From contig VXCM01001396.1 of the NCBI GenBank assembly GCA_014773175.1, forward strand, positions 124,001 to 188,000: a stretch of DNA of 64,000 bases, given 5' to 3'. The notes under the pieces were generated by a model. The model was given only the letters and a program-made list of their open reading frames with translations. It was not told where the DNA came from and ran no database searches. This document shows, piece by piece, positions 24,701-38,739 of this stretch; within the stretch, counting starts at the first letter, position 1, and every line of letters starts with the position of its first letter. A program made the position numbers and the translations under genes. This DNA is from Lucifuga dentata. Taxonomy: Eukaryota; Chordata; Actinopteri; Ophidiiformes; Bythitidae.

Positions 24701-27700
24701 GTGTGTGCATGCTTGTGTATTTATGTATGTGTGTATGTGCACATGCATATTTGTGTTAATGCCGGTGTTCCGTTTTTGCAGTCTCTCTTTCTGTGTATAA
24801 ATAGTATTTGAGCTTTTATGTGTGTGTATGAATAAGAAGAAGGAGGCCAGCTGACAGCATTCCCTGGAGATGTAGCTGAACATGTGCTAGCTGTGACATG
24901 TGCTAGCTGTGACAGGAGTCCAAACAGTGACATGATTACTGTGAAGTGCCCTCACTTCTAATGAGAAGTGCCACACAATTAATGGCAGCCAGCCTCATTC
25001 ATGTGCAGTGACAGCGCACTACACGCCATAATGACTAAACCATGACCTGCCGTTTGTTCAACAACACTGAGGCTTCTAACCCCTGCCATCTCACCGCGTC
25101 TGTACAAAATGCCATGTCCTTGTTATCATCCGTCAGATCATCACTACTCCGACAGGAATGTGTACATACACAAGCAACCAAAAACAATTTCACAACTCAC
25201 TCAGAGACACATCTCAATGATTAATGATCTTTAGAGGATGCAGTGACACAGTGCAACATGTCACTGCTGTTGTGTTCTTGTCATGAAAACTGAGTTTCAC
25301 TGCTTTGATGTTTGTTTACAGTGTGTCAAAGTGTCGCTGCGTGTGCTTTTGAGGCGTTAGCCAATGGCAATTATCTCCAAGGAGGCAGTTTTACTCCTAA
25401 GGTATCACCAGTTTGTACCTGGAATTCATGAGCATGTATCCTCAAACAATCTTAGAAATTGATCATCTAGAACTGACAGACTATTCCGAAGAATAACAAT
25501 CTTTAGAGGGTAGTGCTGATTATTTTATATAGTCTCATAAATGGATCGTCTAGAACTATACCTTTTTCAATTACAAAAGCTCTGTCACTGGGGTATTATA
25601 GTCCAACATTGTAATGCAAGTCCAATTTTTGTCCTTTTAAAGGTACAACAAATAACATCATGGTACCTTCAAAAGTACAACTATGTAGACCAAATGACCA
25701 AACTGTAGCTTTAATAATGTACATCTGAACCTGACTGGCTGGCTGGATGACTAGATGGGTGGATGGATGGATGGATGGATGGATGGATGGATCTTGAAAT
25801 GATAAATTTCCCTTGTATCACTGTTCGTGCTGCTATTAAACCACCTCCTGCCCCGGGGAGGGTGTAAACTGAAGGAGGCGGTGTAGACAGACAAACAGTT
25901 ACNAAACCACCTCCTGCCCCGGGGAGGGTGTAAACTGAAGGAGGCGGTGTAGACAGACAAACAGTTACGATAGAGCTGCAATACAGAAACAATTCTTCAC
26001 CAGTTTCCCAACATAGCCAATAGATTTCCACAGGACCAAGTCCCCACCACTGGTGGGGACTGAGCACAGGTTTCTGTGGTTGTGGACGAGCATGCTAACT
26101 TACCATGTGCCACATCTTAAATTACCTTCACAACTGTATCTTCAGTTAAGACTGAATTGTTTCAAATTTCTATTTTAAACCATCACAATATACTTTGTGT
26201 TATTTTAAATAGTTTGTACCTTTATGGTGCAAAGTGAATGGTACCTTTATGACCCACAGGTACAAATAAGAGGCCATTTATGTTCCATTATGTTCTGTCT
26301 GTGTTGAAATCACTTCTTCTGTTTACATCAGAGCATACTAAGTGTGTGAGATCTGCAGAGAAAAAGAGAGAAGCGAGCGTACATACAGCGCAGTATGATT
26401 TCATTTGTGTGTCGCGGTACCTTGGTAGCATCTATGTGGTCCTGCAGAGAGTCGATGAAGAGGTCTCCGACAGGCTCCCAGGCGTCTCGTACCCCCTCTG
26501 CCTGCTCCAGAGCCACTGCCAGCTCTTCCATGGCTGCCTGGATCTGGAGGAGTCGCTCCAGAGTCCTCTCCATGTGTCTGGCAGTTGTGTTTAAAATGAA
26601 ATCGGTTTCAGTTAACTACCTCACTGTGCCAACAAAGACCGATCAATACCAAACTCCACAGAGCATAACCTCAAACACAACATTTATTCACATTTACAGA
26701 CTGTCAATTTCAGTGGTGCTACGTGCAAATTTGTATTATAATTTCACAATATAATTTTCCTTTTACATGAAAACACATTAAGTATTTGGATAAACAAGCT
26801 CCGACTTGTCAAGGATCTTAAACCTGATTAATGTGTGTTTCTTAATTATTTCTGTAATGGTTTACAGTTGCCCTGTTTTGTAATCAGGTTATGGAAATTG
26901 TTTCACGTAGAATGCATAGCTCCTTAACGTATCATGGATCAACATACAGACACGGAGTCACTAGGCAACAAATCACATTCTCAGCTTGCAAGATCTAAAG
27001 GTTACAAGCACCTTCAAAGAAAAAAAAAAAAACTCAAAAATATAAGATTTCAAGGAACTAAGAAAAGCCAAATTGTTTGGCATTTTTAATTTGTTCAGTG
27101 AGTTTTAGGAAGCTTTCAGAAGGAAGTTTCAAGGACTGTAGCATAAATTTTCATCACTGCACTAACCTCCAATAAAATGCTGGTTTTATTCTCCCTAGCC
27201 TCAACAAATCCTTTGCGTTGCCCATAACTTCCAAAATGTTCCTGGTCATTTCCCAGCTTTTGAAATGGACTAAGAATCAACACAAAGTGAAGGAAACCAC
27301 ATTTAATCTGAGCAGGAACTAGGCAATGTCAGAAAATATCTGACCTGTGGCGGTCCACACAGCGTGCCGTCAGCTTTTCCCACAGGTCACTGGTCACATT
27401 CGCCTGCTTCCACACCGAGCGGCTCACATTCAAGATCCGCCGCCGTGGAGACACCTCTGCAGAAGATAGATGAGGAGGTTAGATGGTGCCATAGAGGGGC
27501 AAAATGATAAAGGAACAAACAGGAAACAGAGCAGAAAGAGAGATAAAGTAGACGGAGTCGAAGTGTGGAAGGGGGAAAGCAGGGGTTAGAAGGCACACAA
27601 AGAGCAGAGCCATGATTGGAGAATGATGGCAAACCAACTTCATTAAGAGATAGAAAGAGAGAGAGGAAAGAGAGAGGTGGGGGCAAAACAAGAAGGGGGA

Positions 27701-28225
27701 CACAAGGAGAAAACAGTGAAGTCAATTGCTGCAGTATTCCCTAGACAAGCAACCAGCGGTAGAGAGCCAAACGTTATGAGGTAAACGTGTGGGTGGAGAA
27801 AACAGCCTAGCTTGCTGTATTATTGATCTGAGCAGATGGTACTGTAGCCCTGGTAAACTACAACTAATTTGTCCCGACTCAGACACTTTCCCTAAACACA
27901 GTGTGACACCACAAAATGGATCACTGATAATAACTACTAATAGAAGATTTCACCTGCATGGGTCCCACCAAATGAGCTCTGGGGTTTAACTGAGTGGCAC
28001 TGCTGAGTATGATCTTTTGGCTGGCACAGCAGTTGGCATAAAGTAGGATGTGAGCAGACCTTTTCCATCAGTCAGGGTCTCCTCCGGCTCCTGGAAGGGG
28101 TGCTGAGCCAGAAAGGCCTGGGCTGACTCCAAGACTGAGTAGATGAATGGCCCCCGAGATTTGACATCCTCCATGAACGCCTGCCAAGAGAGAGAGGAAG
28201 AGAAGGCAGTGGTGGTGTGTATGTN

Positions 28226-28281
<56 letters not shown>

Positions 28282-30004
28282 GGAAAGAAACGTGCTACAA
28301 AGACACACTCAAGTAATGGTGGAGAAAGTACTTAAACCCTTTACTTGACTAAATGATGTAAAGGTACTATCTGCACCATTATTAAAAGTAATGTAATAGC
28401 CATAAAATATACTTACTGTATACACTCGACTATAAGCTGACCCCACAAATTTGACCTGCAAATTTTGATTTTTAAAGAAACCCACATTTAAGCTGACCCC
28501 CTGATGTTGCTCCATCAATTTATTTGTTTAGCAAATTACCAGTTTTTTTCTGGGAATTGTCATAGTATTCCTGTGATTTTCTGAAAAATAATCCATGTAC
28601 CAGTACCGGTAAACAACTGATTACCATAAGTGACATTAGCTAACATTAAGTTTTCCGGACTCCTCTTNACCGGTAAACAACTGATTACCATAAGTGACAT
28701 TAGCTAACATTAAGTTTTCCGGACTCCTCTTCCTGTCTGAATTGCATTGATGAAGGTAAGGAAAGCTTACCTGAGCTATAATTATCATGGCACTTATTTA
28801 GCTGTGTAATTATGGTGAGTTGTTTTTTTTTTGTTTTTTTTTTTTTTTAAGAATTCCACCTGTTACATGTTTTCAGTAATTATCCTGTACCTGAGTCAAT
28901 GCGGGCCTGTCTGTGTGCTGGACATTAATCCTCCATATGGAGTTTTTGAATTCCCTCAGCCGACCCCCATCAATTTATTTGTTTAGCAAATTACCTGTTT
29001 TCTGGGTATTGTCATAGTATTCCTCTGATTTTCTGAAAATAATCCATGTACTAGTAAACATGATATTTATTTCAGCAGCTGATTACCGTAATTGACGGAT
29101 CACGGCTTACTGGCCGCCCAAAATGTGCTGGATAAGATGTTTAATCAGGAAATACATCATTCTAAGATATGATTTAAACTAGTTTCCATGGGTAGTGGTA
29201 ATGGGTAGCATTTCCAAACCTGGAAATTTCGTTCTGTGGGATCCGATTTGAATTACTATGTATAAGCTGACCCCTGCTTTGCGTTATGAAATTTGGTAAC
29301 AAAAAAAAAAAAAAAAAAAAANAAAAAAAAAAAAAAAAAAACTCAGCTTACTCAAGTATATATGGGTAAGTATCAAAAGTAAAAGTACTCATGATGAAGA
29401 ATGGCCCAAAATGAAAATGATACTTATTGCATCTTTCCTTCTTATTTCTGTTCTTCCTTCCTTCCTTCCTTCCTTCCTTCCTTCCTTCCTTCCTTCCTTC
29501 CTCAAACTGAAATAAGTAATACCCATCAGATAAATGTAAAGTGAAAACCGCATTTTTCTCTGAAATTAATTAATAATAATCTCCCAAAATGTAAATTCTC
29601 AAGTAAACTATCAAAACCTCCAAATGGTACAAAGTACAGTACTTGAGTAAATACTTGACTTTCCAGCACTGCATAAAAGTCATACTCGGATGAGTGAAAA
29701 AGTGCCTGTTTGTATATGTGAGTTACCCAAAGCATTTGTTATTCAGGCAGATGCTGCTACAGATTCTTAACACAAACACACTGATTTACTGGCAGGACCA
29801 TGTGAGGCTGCTTGTGTTCTTTGTACCGAGAGACCAAGGCACAGCAGGCTCAATCTCCTCTGAGTACCATCCGCTGGCCTGCTCACAAAGAACAGGCAAT
29901 TAGCTGGACAGCCTAGCTCCATTGGTCCACATTTGACAGCACATCTCCCTATAAATATTGCAAACCTTGAACTCAGTGTGTAAGTAGACACACAGACACA
30001 CTTA

Positions 30005-30063
<59 letters not shown>

Positions 30064-32211
30064 CAACTCCTCCAGCGAGCAGATACCCAGAGCCTCCCCA
30101 GGGCCTTAAAGAAAGCCAGCATGTCTCCTTCATTCTACACTAATCTTTGTTCTATATAAAACGTACATCAGGTGTATGGATTAATGCCAGGGATATTTGC
30201 TCTCTTCAAACTAATTTATTTAGGTGAAGCGGGCATACTCAATCCTCTTACAGTATGAAGAGATTACAATTTTAGCTGAAAATTGACATTACTGGCTGGA
30301 ATTGGCAGAGCTGTGCAGTGCAGCAGTGACAGTGTTTCAGCGCTTTTTAAAACCTGAAGACCGAAGCCCAGTAGACCCGATAACACCCAGCAAGCTGGGT
30401 TCAACAGAAAGCTCCTGCTGAAACACCAGCAAACACACGGGCGCCGAGCAAACATGCAAAAGTGTGTAAGAGCTGTGAAATAAGATAACATTCCCAGTGC
30501 AGCACTTATGGTGAAAATTTGTCTGTCTTTCAAATTCTCCCTTTTACCTCACATCCTCTTAGCTTCACTTCCTTCCTTCCCTTTTACTCATCTGTTTTTT
30601 CATCTTCTCTATCCCTCAATTCTCTCCATCCTCTCTTTAGCAGCTTCTCAGCCTAAAGAGGAGCTGAGCCTTGGACTCCCTGAACCAGCTGTCATGTTAA
30701 AACTTTAATTCCAGCTAAATTTCACACTCAGAGGCTTCATCTTTGGTTGAAGGAACATTAAGAGCGATGTCATCAGATCAGATTAAGATACATAATTCAT
30801 GGATTAGAAAAAGTCAGAAGGAGGAAATGACTGCATTGACTCCATCTAAACATGTTGATGGCATTCCATTTACTCCTTCCTCTGGAGAGTCTGTCTCAAT
30901 GTGCCACTCACAACACAGAGTACAGATTTTCAGTTCATTTTCCTTCTCTTATGTACAGAACGGATTCTAGAGCAGCTGCAGACACACACATACCCTCCTC
31001 CCTCCCCAAATGCTCCCTCATCATCACTCCCAAACACACACCCAGATCCATACCAACATCATCTCTACCCAGATGTGCCACCCAAAATACAGATAGGAAC
31101 ATTCCGCCAAACCAAGACAGCATATGCACAAAGAAATGTAAAACAGAGTGAACCCTTCCCACACTAAAGACAACAGAATATATCCACTTATGATCAATAA
31201 TTCACATTTTTTAAAACACTTTAATTCTCTAAAGAAAACTGAGACGCCATTTTCCTCTCTGGTTTGTTGGGAAATTTTCAAAGCAACCAAACGCTTGGGA
31301 GACTGAAACAACTTAGATTATGAATCAGTGTCACATAGAAAATTGAACATTTCAGAGAGGAGAGGAGAGGAGAGGAGACATGATGACGCTCAAGTACCGT
31401 GAAAGACTTCACAGTCTTAGTGAATTTTAAGCTCATGAATCACTAAATAGCAAGTGGGAGGGATAGCGATGGAAAAAAAAGAAACTGTGGCTTGGAAGGC
31501 AGATGGGGGACCTGAGAAAGATGAACAGGGGATGAATAGGAAGAAGGAAGAGATTAAGGAAGAGGGAGGAAAATACTAGAAGATACTAGGAAAAAATGCA
31601 AAGAGGGAGGGGCTCACTGTCTAAGTATGTTTGTTTTGGACCTCTTAATTGGGAGGCTGATTTCACAGTGCGGTAGTAGGGATGGGAGCTGCGGCGTGGA
31701 GGAGCAGGAGGCACGAAACCTCTTGCTGTCAATACATGTGGCCTTTCAAAGACACAGCACAACTGACAGCATGGAAAATTGGGAAAAAAAGGTAGAAAGT
31801 GTACTGTGCTGTAGTTACAGATCCAATTATAACATGTGTGTGTGTGGTGAGATATATCACCCACAACTAAGGTGATTTACCAGGAAATAAAAGAACATTC
31901 TACAGTATCATCCCAGGCAGTATTTCTCCAAATACTTTCTGTCACACAGAATATGATGAGCGTAATTTTGAATGATTCCCTGCATCTTTTTGTCTTATTG
32001 TTCTCTTCACATGCACACACATCCAAAAAACAAAACAAAACAAAAAAACACTGTAGCTGCTTTGTCCATTGATCTCTTGATTGTTAATGCCTCAAACTTT
32101 ATGGTAGATTTCACGTGGCGACTGCATCAAATTTTATCTTGTTGTCTGGCACTATTTTTAATAGGCTGGCAACCTGTAATGGCCCTAACAGCCAGACAGC
32201 ACACAGCACAC

Positions 32212-32242
<31 letters not shown>

Positions 32243-34094
32243 CTGCCTGCTGGGAAATTCCCATCTGGGCCAACTTTATGAGTCTCCCCAAACTCAGTGT
32301 ACACAGGGCAATATAACATGTCAATTAAAAAGATTTCAGGGTTGAGACTCCTCTGCCTTAAAGACATCCTGGGATTTCTGTTACTGTTCCACAAGTGGGT
32401 AAATGTAATACACACGACAGTCGATTTTTACTTTTGATCTGCCCAATAAACAAAAGTCTTCAACAATGCTAAAAGTCATTCTTCAGGTGGACTGCTTGTG
32501 ACAGTCCTTTGGCTTTGTCTGTTTGGCCTTTGTGTTTTGTGAGTCATTCTATAGGTTCCAGGTAGTTGGAGGTGAAATTGTTCGTCAGAGGACTGTGCAC
32601 CTGGGCTCGCTGCTTCAATTACCTTAAAGCCCTGCAGTAGAAGTGGGTTATTTATAGGTTTTCCCTCTTTTTTTTTCCTGATTTAAAATGCCCAGTTCCA
32701 TGTGTAGTTCTATATGTCTCAGATTGTCAGACCAGCTTTACTATCAGTCTGGGGAGGGGTGAAGACAGCCATGTGCTTCCTCCATGACACAAGGTGCCAC
32801 CACCACCTGCTTCTTCTCACCATTGGAAGTTGAGCTTCATTAGGAAGGCATAACATGTAGGAGGATTACAAAATCAGCTCAGATCTCACCCCTCTCTGTG
32901 CAAACGCCACAATCAATCGGTAGGAGTAGCATTACACAAAAATCCTCTCCCAGCTTTCCACCCACAAACACGGCCAATGAGTGAGAAATTGACCCCTGCA
33001 CCGACTGTGCACCCCATTTGATCTTTATTTGTAGTTTTCCATTAAACATTCTGACACCATGTTTCACACTTTCACACTTAGCTCAATACCAACTGAATCA
33101 ATTTTTCCACATTACTATTTTACTTTTCTTTTCTTTTTTCTTTTTTTAGAAATTAGTCTTTTGATACCATCAAACCAGTGTCTCTCTCTCTCTCTCTCTT
33201 TTTGTCATGGCTTTGTAGCCAGGTTGTGAATTAAGGAATCCTGAAATAAAAATGCTTGCTAAATTAAATGCCACAAAATGTAAATTTGCCCCCAAGAAGC
33301 TTCTGATCAGTGTGACAACTGTGTAGAATAGCAAGAGACTTTACAGAGAGGGGGTCAACCCAATGAAAGAGCCAAAAGAACCTCATTTTTCTTGTGTTGC
33401 TGCTGTACAGTATATCCTTCCATAGTCTTCTGTTTGATGAAGATGAGTGCTACAACAGAGGGCACCAGGGTGATGAGACATGAGCGGGTAAGAAGCCTGT
33501 TAAATAATTATTTGGTCTGTGTTTCTGAAAGTGAAAATTAACGTTGTTTTGTTTGTTCTCCCATCATCAGGCTTCTTGTGTGTGTCTGAGTCCACAGGAG
33601 TTTATTTCTTGAAAGGACACACAAGTACCAATTATATTAGTCCTATGATCAATAAAGCCATTGCATTGGCCGGTGTGTCAGAGAGTTTGTGTGCCCTTTT
33701 GTCCACACAAGCCCTCGAAGGGATTTGAAGGCCAAATCAAACTGCTGAACCATGCAATATTTATCTGAGCGTGGATGGGGAGGAGCCTCATTCCACCATC
33801 AGCAACTGTACCCAACATACCCAACATCCCCTGAAGCTAAATCAAATTAAATTTTAATACAGCAAGTTGGAAGAAAAAAAATCTTAAAATTGCAAAGAAT
33901 TCTGTCATAGGGTGATGTGTAGATAGCAATTTCACCATTTGGTCCACAGTGAGGCTTTAAAGATGATTACACACGGTGACAAAAAATTTAACCACTCACC
34001 ACCAGAAAGTCACAAAAAAGATGCATAAAAATGGAGGTGAGTCCTTTTGCTGTTCAGTGTCGAAGTGTTTATTTGGCCCAGAGTGACTGTTAGA

Positions 34095-34130
<36 letters not shown>

Positions 34131-37100
34131 AGCTGTTTGTCCTGCTGTAACTAATCCCCCCCAGGCCACAGCTGTGAATAAGAATGTAGCCAACATAACT
34201 GTTTATATAAGGGCAGCAAAATAAATCCATGGATGGTCAAATGTGAGGTAAAACACAACGTTTAAGTTCAGTTGAATGTCATTTCCAGATGTACCCACAA
34301 TAGAAAAATCTCCCAAAAACCATGCCCAGTTTGTATCTTGCCATATTGTTAATCTCACTAACAGAAAAGCAAACAAACAATTCAAAATGTCCATAAAATC
34401 ATTCATCATCATCATCATCATTCATATTTTCTTAACTATACAACAAAATACTCAACCACAAATAAAAAGGTTTGAATATCTTGACTGCATATGCAATGTT
34501 TCCATTCCAGTTCCAGAATTCCAAAGGTTACTAGAAGATATACAGGGTTAGAAAGGAAAAATAGAATATGTAAATTATAAAATGACACCTGTGTTGAGGA
34601 TGAATATCATGTGCTGTTTAAATGAACAAATATGGAAATAATGCAATCTAGAGAAAAATATTTGCCACAGTATTATGTTAAGTGTCTATCTATGTTTAAG
34701 TTGGTTCTGTTATTGCAGTCAGAGAGTCCAGGAGCAATCCGTAGACTTGGTGCCTTTTTGAGAAATGCGTTGATTTTGTTTAAGGTGATTTGGGTTGTTT
34801 TTCTCTTTTTTTTTCTACCTGTACTCCCTGTCTTCATTTGTATTTTTGTATTATTGTGTGTTTGTACTCCGTACCATTTTTGTGGTCAGGAGTCTCATAA
34901 AATGAAATGAAAAATTAAATGAAATGAACGTATAATTTCCCATACCTGGTGGAACTCCCTCTGGTGCTGGACGGCCCCCACATCACCCCCTATGGGCAGC
35001 TGCTCTGATAGCTCCTCATCCTTGGCTGTCAGCCATTCAATGATCTCCTGTAGAGAGAGCTGCAGCTTCCCACTGTTGTCAGAGAAGGCCTCTAGTCGTA
35101 CCCTAAACACACACACACACACACATGCACACAGTTAAAGGACCATGCTGGCCATTTTGCATGTTTGAGCCTAATACATTCAATTTTCATACATGTAACA
35201 TTACTGACAATCATTTCCCAAAGCATACTGGAACCATGAATTAAAATTTTTTTTCCTGCCTTCCGGCCCACCATTGGTTTCAGTTCATACTGGTACGTTA
35301 TTAAAGTCAACTTGTTGACTTGTTGTTGAACATTTGATTCTTGAAACGTTCTTGGGATACATAATCCATCATTGCTAACAAGACATACATTCAGGTTTTA
35401 TTTGAAGTTACATAATTTTTAGCGTTTAAATGCAATAAAAAGCGTGGATGATCTGAAAATGCTTCCTGTTGTCAGTTCTTCACTACAGCACTTGAATGCA
35501 CCACTAGGAACCACAACCTATTGCTTTAAGACTTAAAAGACTACACCAGTCCAACAGTTACTTTAAGTACTGTTTCTTTCCATGAATAAAATTAGTTATG
35601 TTGAACTTAAATATTTGCTTATTGTTTATGGTAATTTTACAATTTTGCATAATTCTAAACTTGGCATTAGATCTATAGAATTTTTAGTTGGGTCATTTGG
35701 TGAGTTCATTCATAATGAGTGTCTGCAGATCTGGGTGACATCTCAGTTGACTCACATATTTTCTTCTTTCTATAAACAATAAAGTGTATCTGCATGCACC
35801 ACTGGATAAGGAAACAGTTACAGCAAAACCAGACAGATAACCTGCAGTATGTGCTGTGGCACAAAGAACACACACAATCACAGGTTGCCGCTGCAGGTTT
35901 GCAGGAGTAATTCAGGAACAAACAATGGAGTGAATTTATCTGCTTGGCACCGCCAGCAGCATGAGGCATTGTTTCGGGGAATCACTGTACTTGTATCAAT
36001 GGCACAGCTGGTGCTAAGGGTGGGAGATGGTGTGAAGGCATCCCACTGTTTCAATCACACACCAGAAGCCAGAACTCCAATATCATTATTCCTGCATGTC
36101 ACCATTTCCCAGCATTGTCACATCAGAGTAGGAGCAAAAACAAGAGCCTGACAGAGAAAAGTGTCAGTGATCACAAGTATAACTGAAGGTGGAACACTGC
36201 AAAATGTGACAAGACTCATATTCAGATGACAGCATAAGTGCCAACACAGAAATACTTACAGATTAAATAATTTCTCTCTGAAATGTTCATCTAATTAGCA
36301 TGTCTCCACATGTTAATTAGCATGTCATCATCAGCCATACAATGTGAAAAGAAACTGCAAGAAGAACTCTAATTTCTTGTGTAACTGAATTTGCCACAGA
36401 TGACTTCAGACACAAGAGGGATCAAACATTATGCCACCCATGGGGAGCCACGCAGGAAAAGCTTAGAGGGTTTAACAGGAAAAAGGCGGAAAGGTGAAAT
36501 CAAGCTTGTAAGTGCACATTTCAGAATTGATAGGTCTCTGTTCAACCCTGTGTCAGTAAACCTGTGTGAAGTGGACTGTGCTGCCCCCCAAGCCTCGTGT
36601 TGCCCCTCCAGCTCAGCTTACTGTGGTAATTGAATCAGAGAGGAACTGTTTTTGCTGGGGGCCCAGGCAGAACAGGCTCTCAGCCCATAACAGGCATGAA
36701 TACACACATATAAATACACCAATGCAGGCACACACACTCTGGGAAAATGGAGACAGTTCCTGACTCGGATCAGAGGGAACCTGGAGTTCTAATGTGTCTA
36801 AGTAAAGTCATCCATCAAAGGATGACCCTGACACTTTTGCAGAGAAGCTTCAGAGCACTCCAAGCCACCACACTGGACCTCTGAGTCATACACTCATACA
36901 GTAACATGCAGAAACACACACACAGAGCTCATAGCACACTCACTCATCACTGCTGCTTCCTCCTCCTCCTCCTCCTCCTCCTCCTCTTCCTCCACACAGG
37001 ATGAGACAAATAAGCGCTGCCTGTGCTGTAATGATATCATCGTCACATGGCGGTACTGCCAAAAACAACTCCTGCCCTGCTAAACTGTTAGGAGACGAGG

Positions 37101-38692
37101 GCACAGTTTCGCTAGTCAAGGAGGCTGAGCGAAGATATTTCATCTCTAGTGAAAACACTGTGATATTAATTAAAATGCTATTTATGGGCTGTGCTGTACT
37201 GCAATTTAATAGGAGATGCCAAGGATGTGTGTACTCTTTTGATTCTGGAAATACAGCGTCAGGAAGGGGCTATAAAGAAGAAACAAACATTTGTATGTTA
37301 GAGGGGTGAGACTGCTCAGTTCATTAGGACGCATGTCATTAAGTGGCCATTTAACTTTGGCATAGTTTTCGAATATTCATTTGGCACAGAGGCATGAATC
37401 TGTCTGGGAATAACAATAGAGCAGGCTTATGAGGAAATTTGTTCATGGTTTATTAGCATTTGCCTGTTGTGTTGTTATCAACCCAACAGGCTTGATAACA
37501 ATGCCAGCAATAATCAATGAGAATAGGCTAATGTGATTCTCTGAGCGTATACGGCAGGCTGCTTCCCGGGTTTGTCCTCAACACAGGATAGACGTGACAC
37601 ACTGCAGAGCCATCGATCAACATCACAGACAAAAGCCTGAAGACTGAAGGAAAGCCAATCTCACCAAGGAACACAGAATACACCCAACAATTTCATTATG
37701 AGACTAAACTTGAGATCACACTGCAGATCACAAATTCTCAATTCAGAGGAGATAACATATCTGGCCATTACACAAACAGCTGTGATACACACACAGGTCC
37801 GTGATGCAACAGACACAATCAACAGCCGTGTGTCCTTGAGCATCTCTGACCTCCTAGGAACTAATTCACTCACTGCTCTGGAGAGGAATACTAATAAAAA
37901 TGTGTGGAATTACATTTGAATTACAATTCAGCAAACCAGTTTTTGTATTTCAGTGTAACTAAATGTCCCTGGGGGACAGCATGGAGGCTTCATGGATAGC
38001 ACTGTTGCCTCACAGCAAGAAGGTCCTGGGTTTGATTCCCAACCAGCTCAGGGCCTTTCTGTGTGGAGTTTGCATGTTCTCCCTGTGCTTGAGCGGGTTT
38101 CCTCTGCGTGCTCCAGTTTCCCCCACTACATAAAAACATGTATAGGCTATGTAATGTTTGTGATGTCTGATTGTAATGTTTGTAATATATTTCGGGACCC
38201 CCTCAAAAATGACATGGTACATTCTCAAGTTCTTTATGCTAATAAAATAATTTTTTTTTTTTTAAATGAGAGTGAGAGTGAGTTTGTCGGCCCTGTGATG
38301 GACTGATAACCTGTTGAGGGTTTACGCTGCATCTTGCCCAGGCTCTTGACCACAAACTCATGGGCCTCATGACCGTAGAGCAGGTACATAGACTGGATGG
38401 ATGGATGGATGCTCCTAATTATTAGAAACTACTGCTAAATGCTAATTACTGTTGTATGCATACATTTTATGGCAGTTACAGCCAAAGTAAATTAACATGA
38501 TAAAATCCAGTTGCCCATCAGCCAGATTATAGAGAGAAGTTTAGTATTCAGTTTGATGATTAATGATTACATAGGAGATAGGAGCAGCATTTGTGCTGTT
38601 TTAGGAGAGAGGAGTTAGATTGGTGTGTTGCCTCAGGGTCCACAAAAGAATTCTCTTTGAGTGCAGCACCATGCCTATCTCCTTTCTTTACA

Positions 38693-38739
<47 letters not shown>

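Larger units (their letters stand above)
21058..26420 (-). other. drp2: drp2 intron 5 (5.4 kb)
   Basis: Non-coding for drp2. About 2 kb is a decayed LINE (21607-23640). It also has poly(A)/N runs, an (ATGG)n tract and a single-N duplication at 25838-25968. Confidence 0.85.
28316..29671. mobile_element. hAT-like MITE interrupted by a second element
   Basis: The left end reads ATGGTGGAGAAAGTACTTAA and the right end AGTACTTGAGTAAATACTTG then ACTTTCCAGCACTG. The reverse complement CAGTGCTGGAAAGT matches the left end, giving a CAGTGGTGGAAAGTAC-type terminal inverted repeat common in fish. The middle is occupied by a different element (28418-29362). Boundaries are approximate. Confidence 0.6.
28181..34945 (-). 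other. drp2: drp2 intron 2 (6.8 kb)
   Basis: Non-coding. Has a (GT)n repeat near exon 3, a nested pair of MITEs (28316-29671), (TTCC)n, several (CA)n/(GT)n arrays and AT-rich DNA. No conserved exon between exons 2 and 3 was seen. Confidence 0.85.

Noticed and set aside
38010..38040. Possible tRNA gene (box A/box B-like sequence)
   Set aside because: No complete cloverleaf. The sequence is the head of a tRNA-derived SINE with an (ATGG)n tail.
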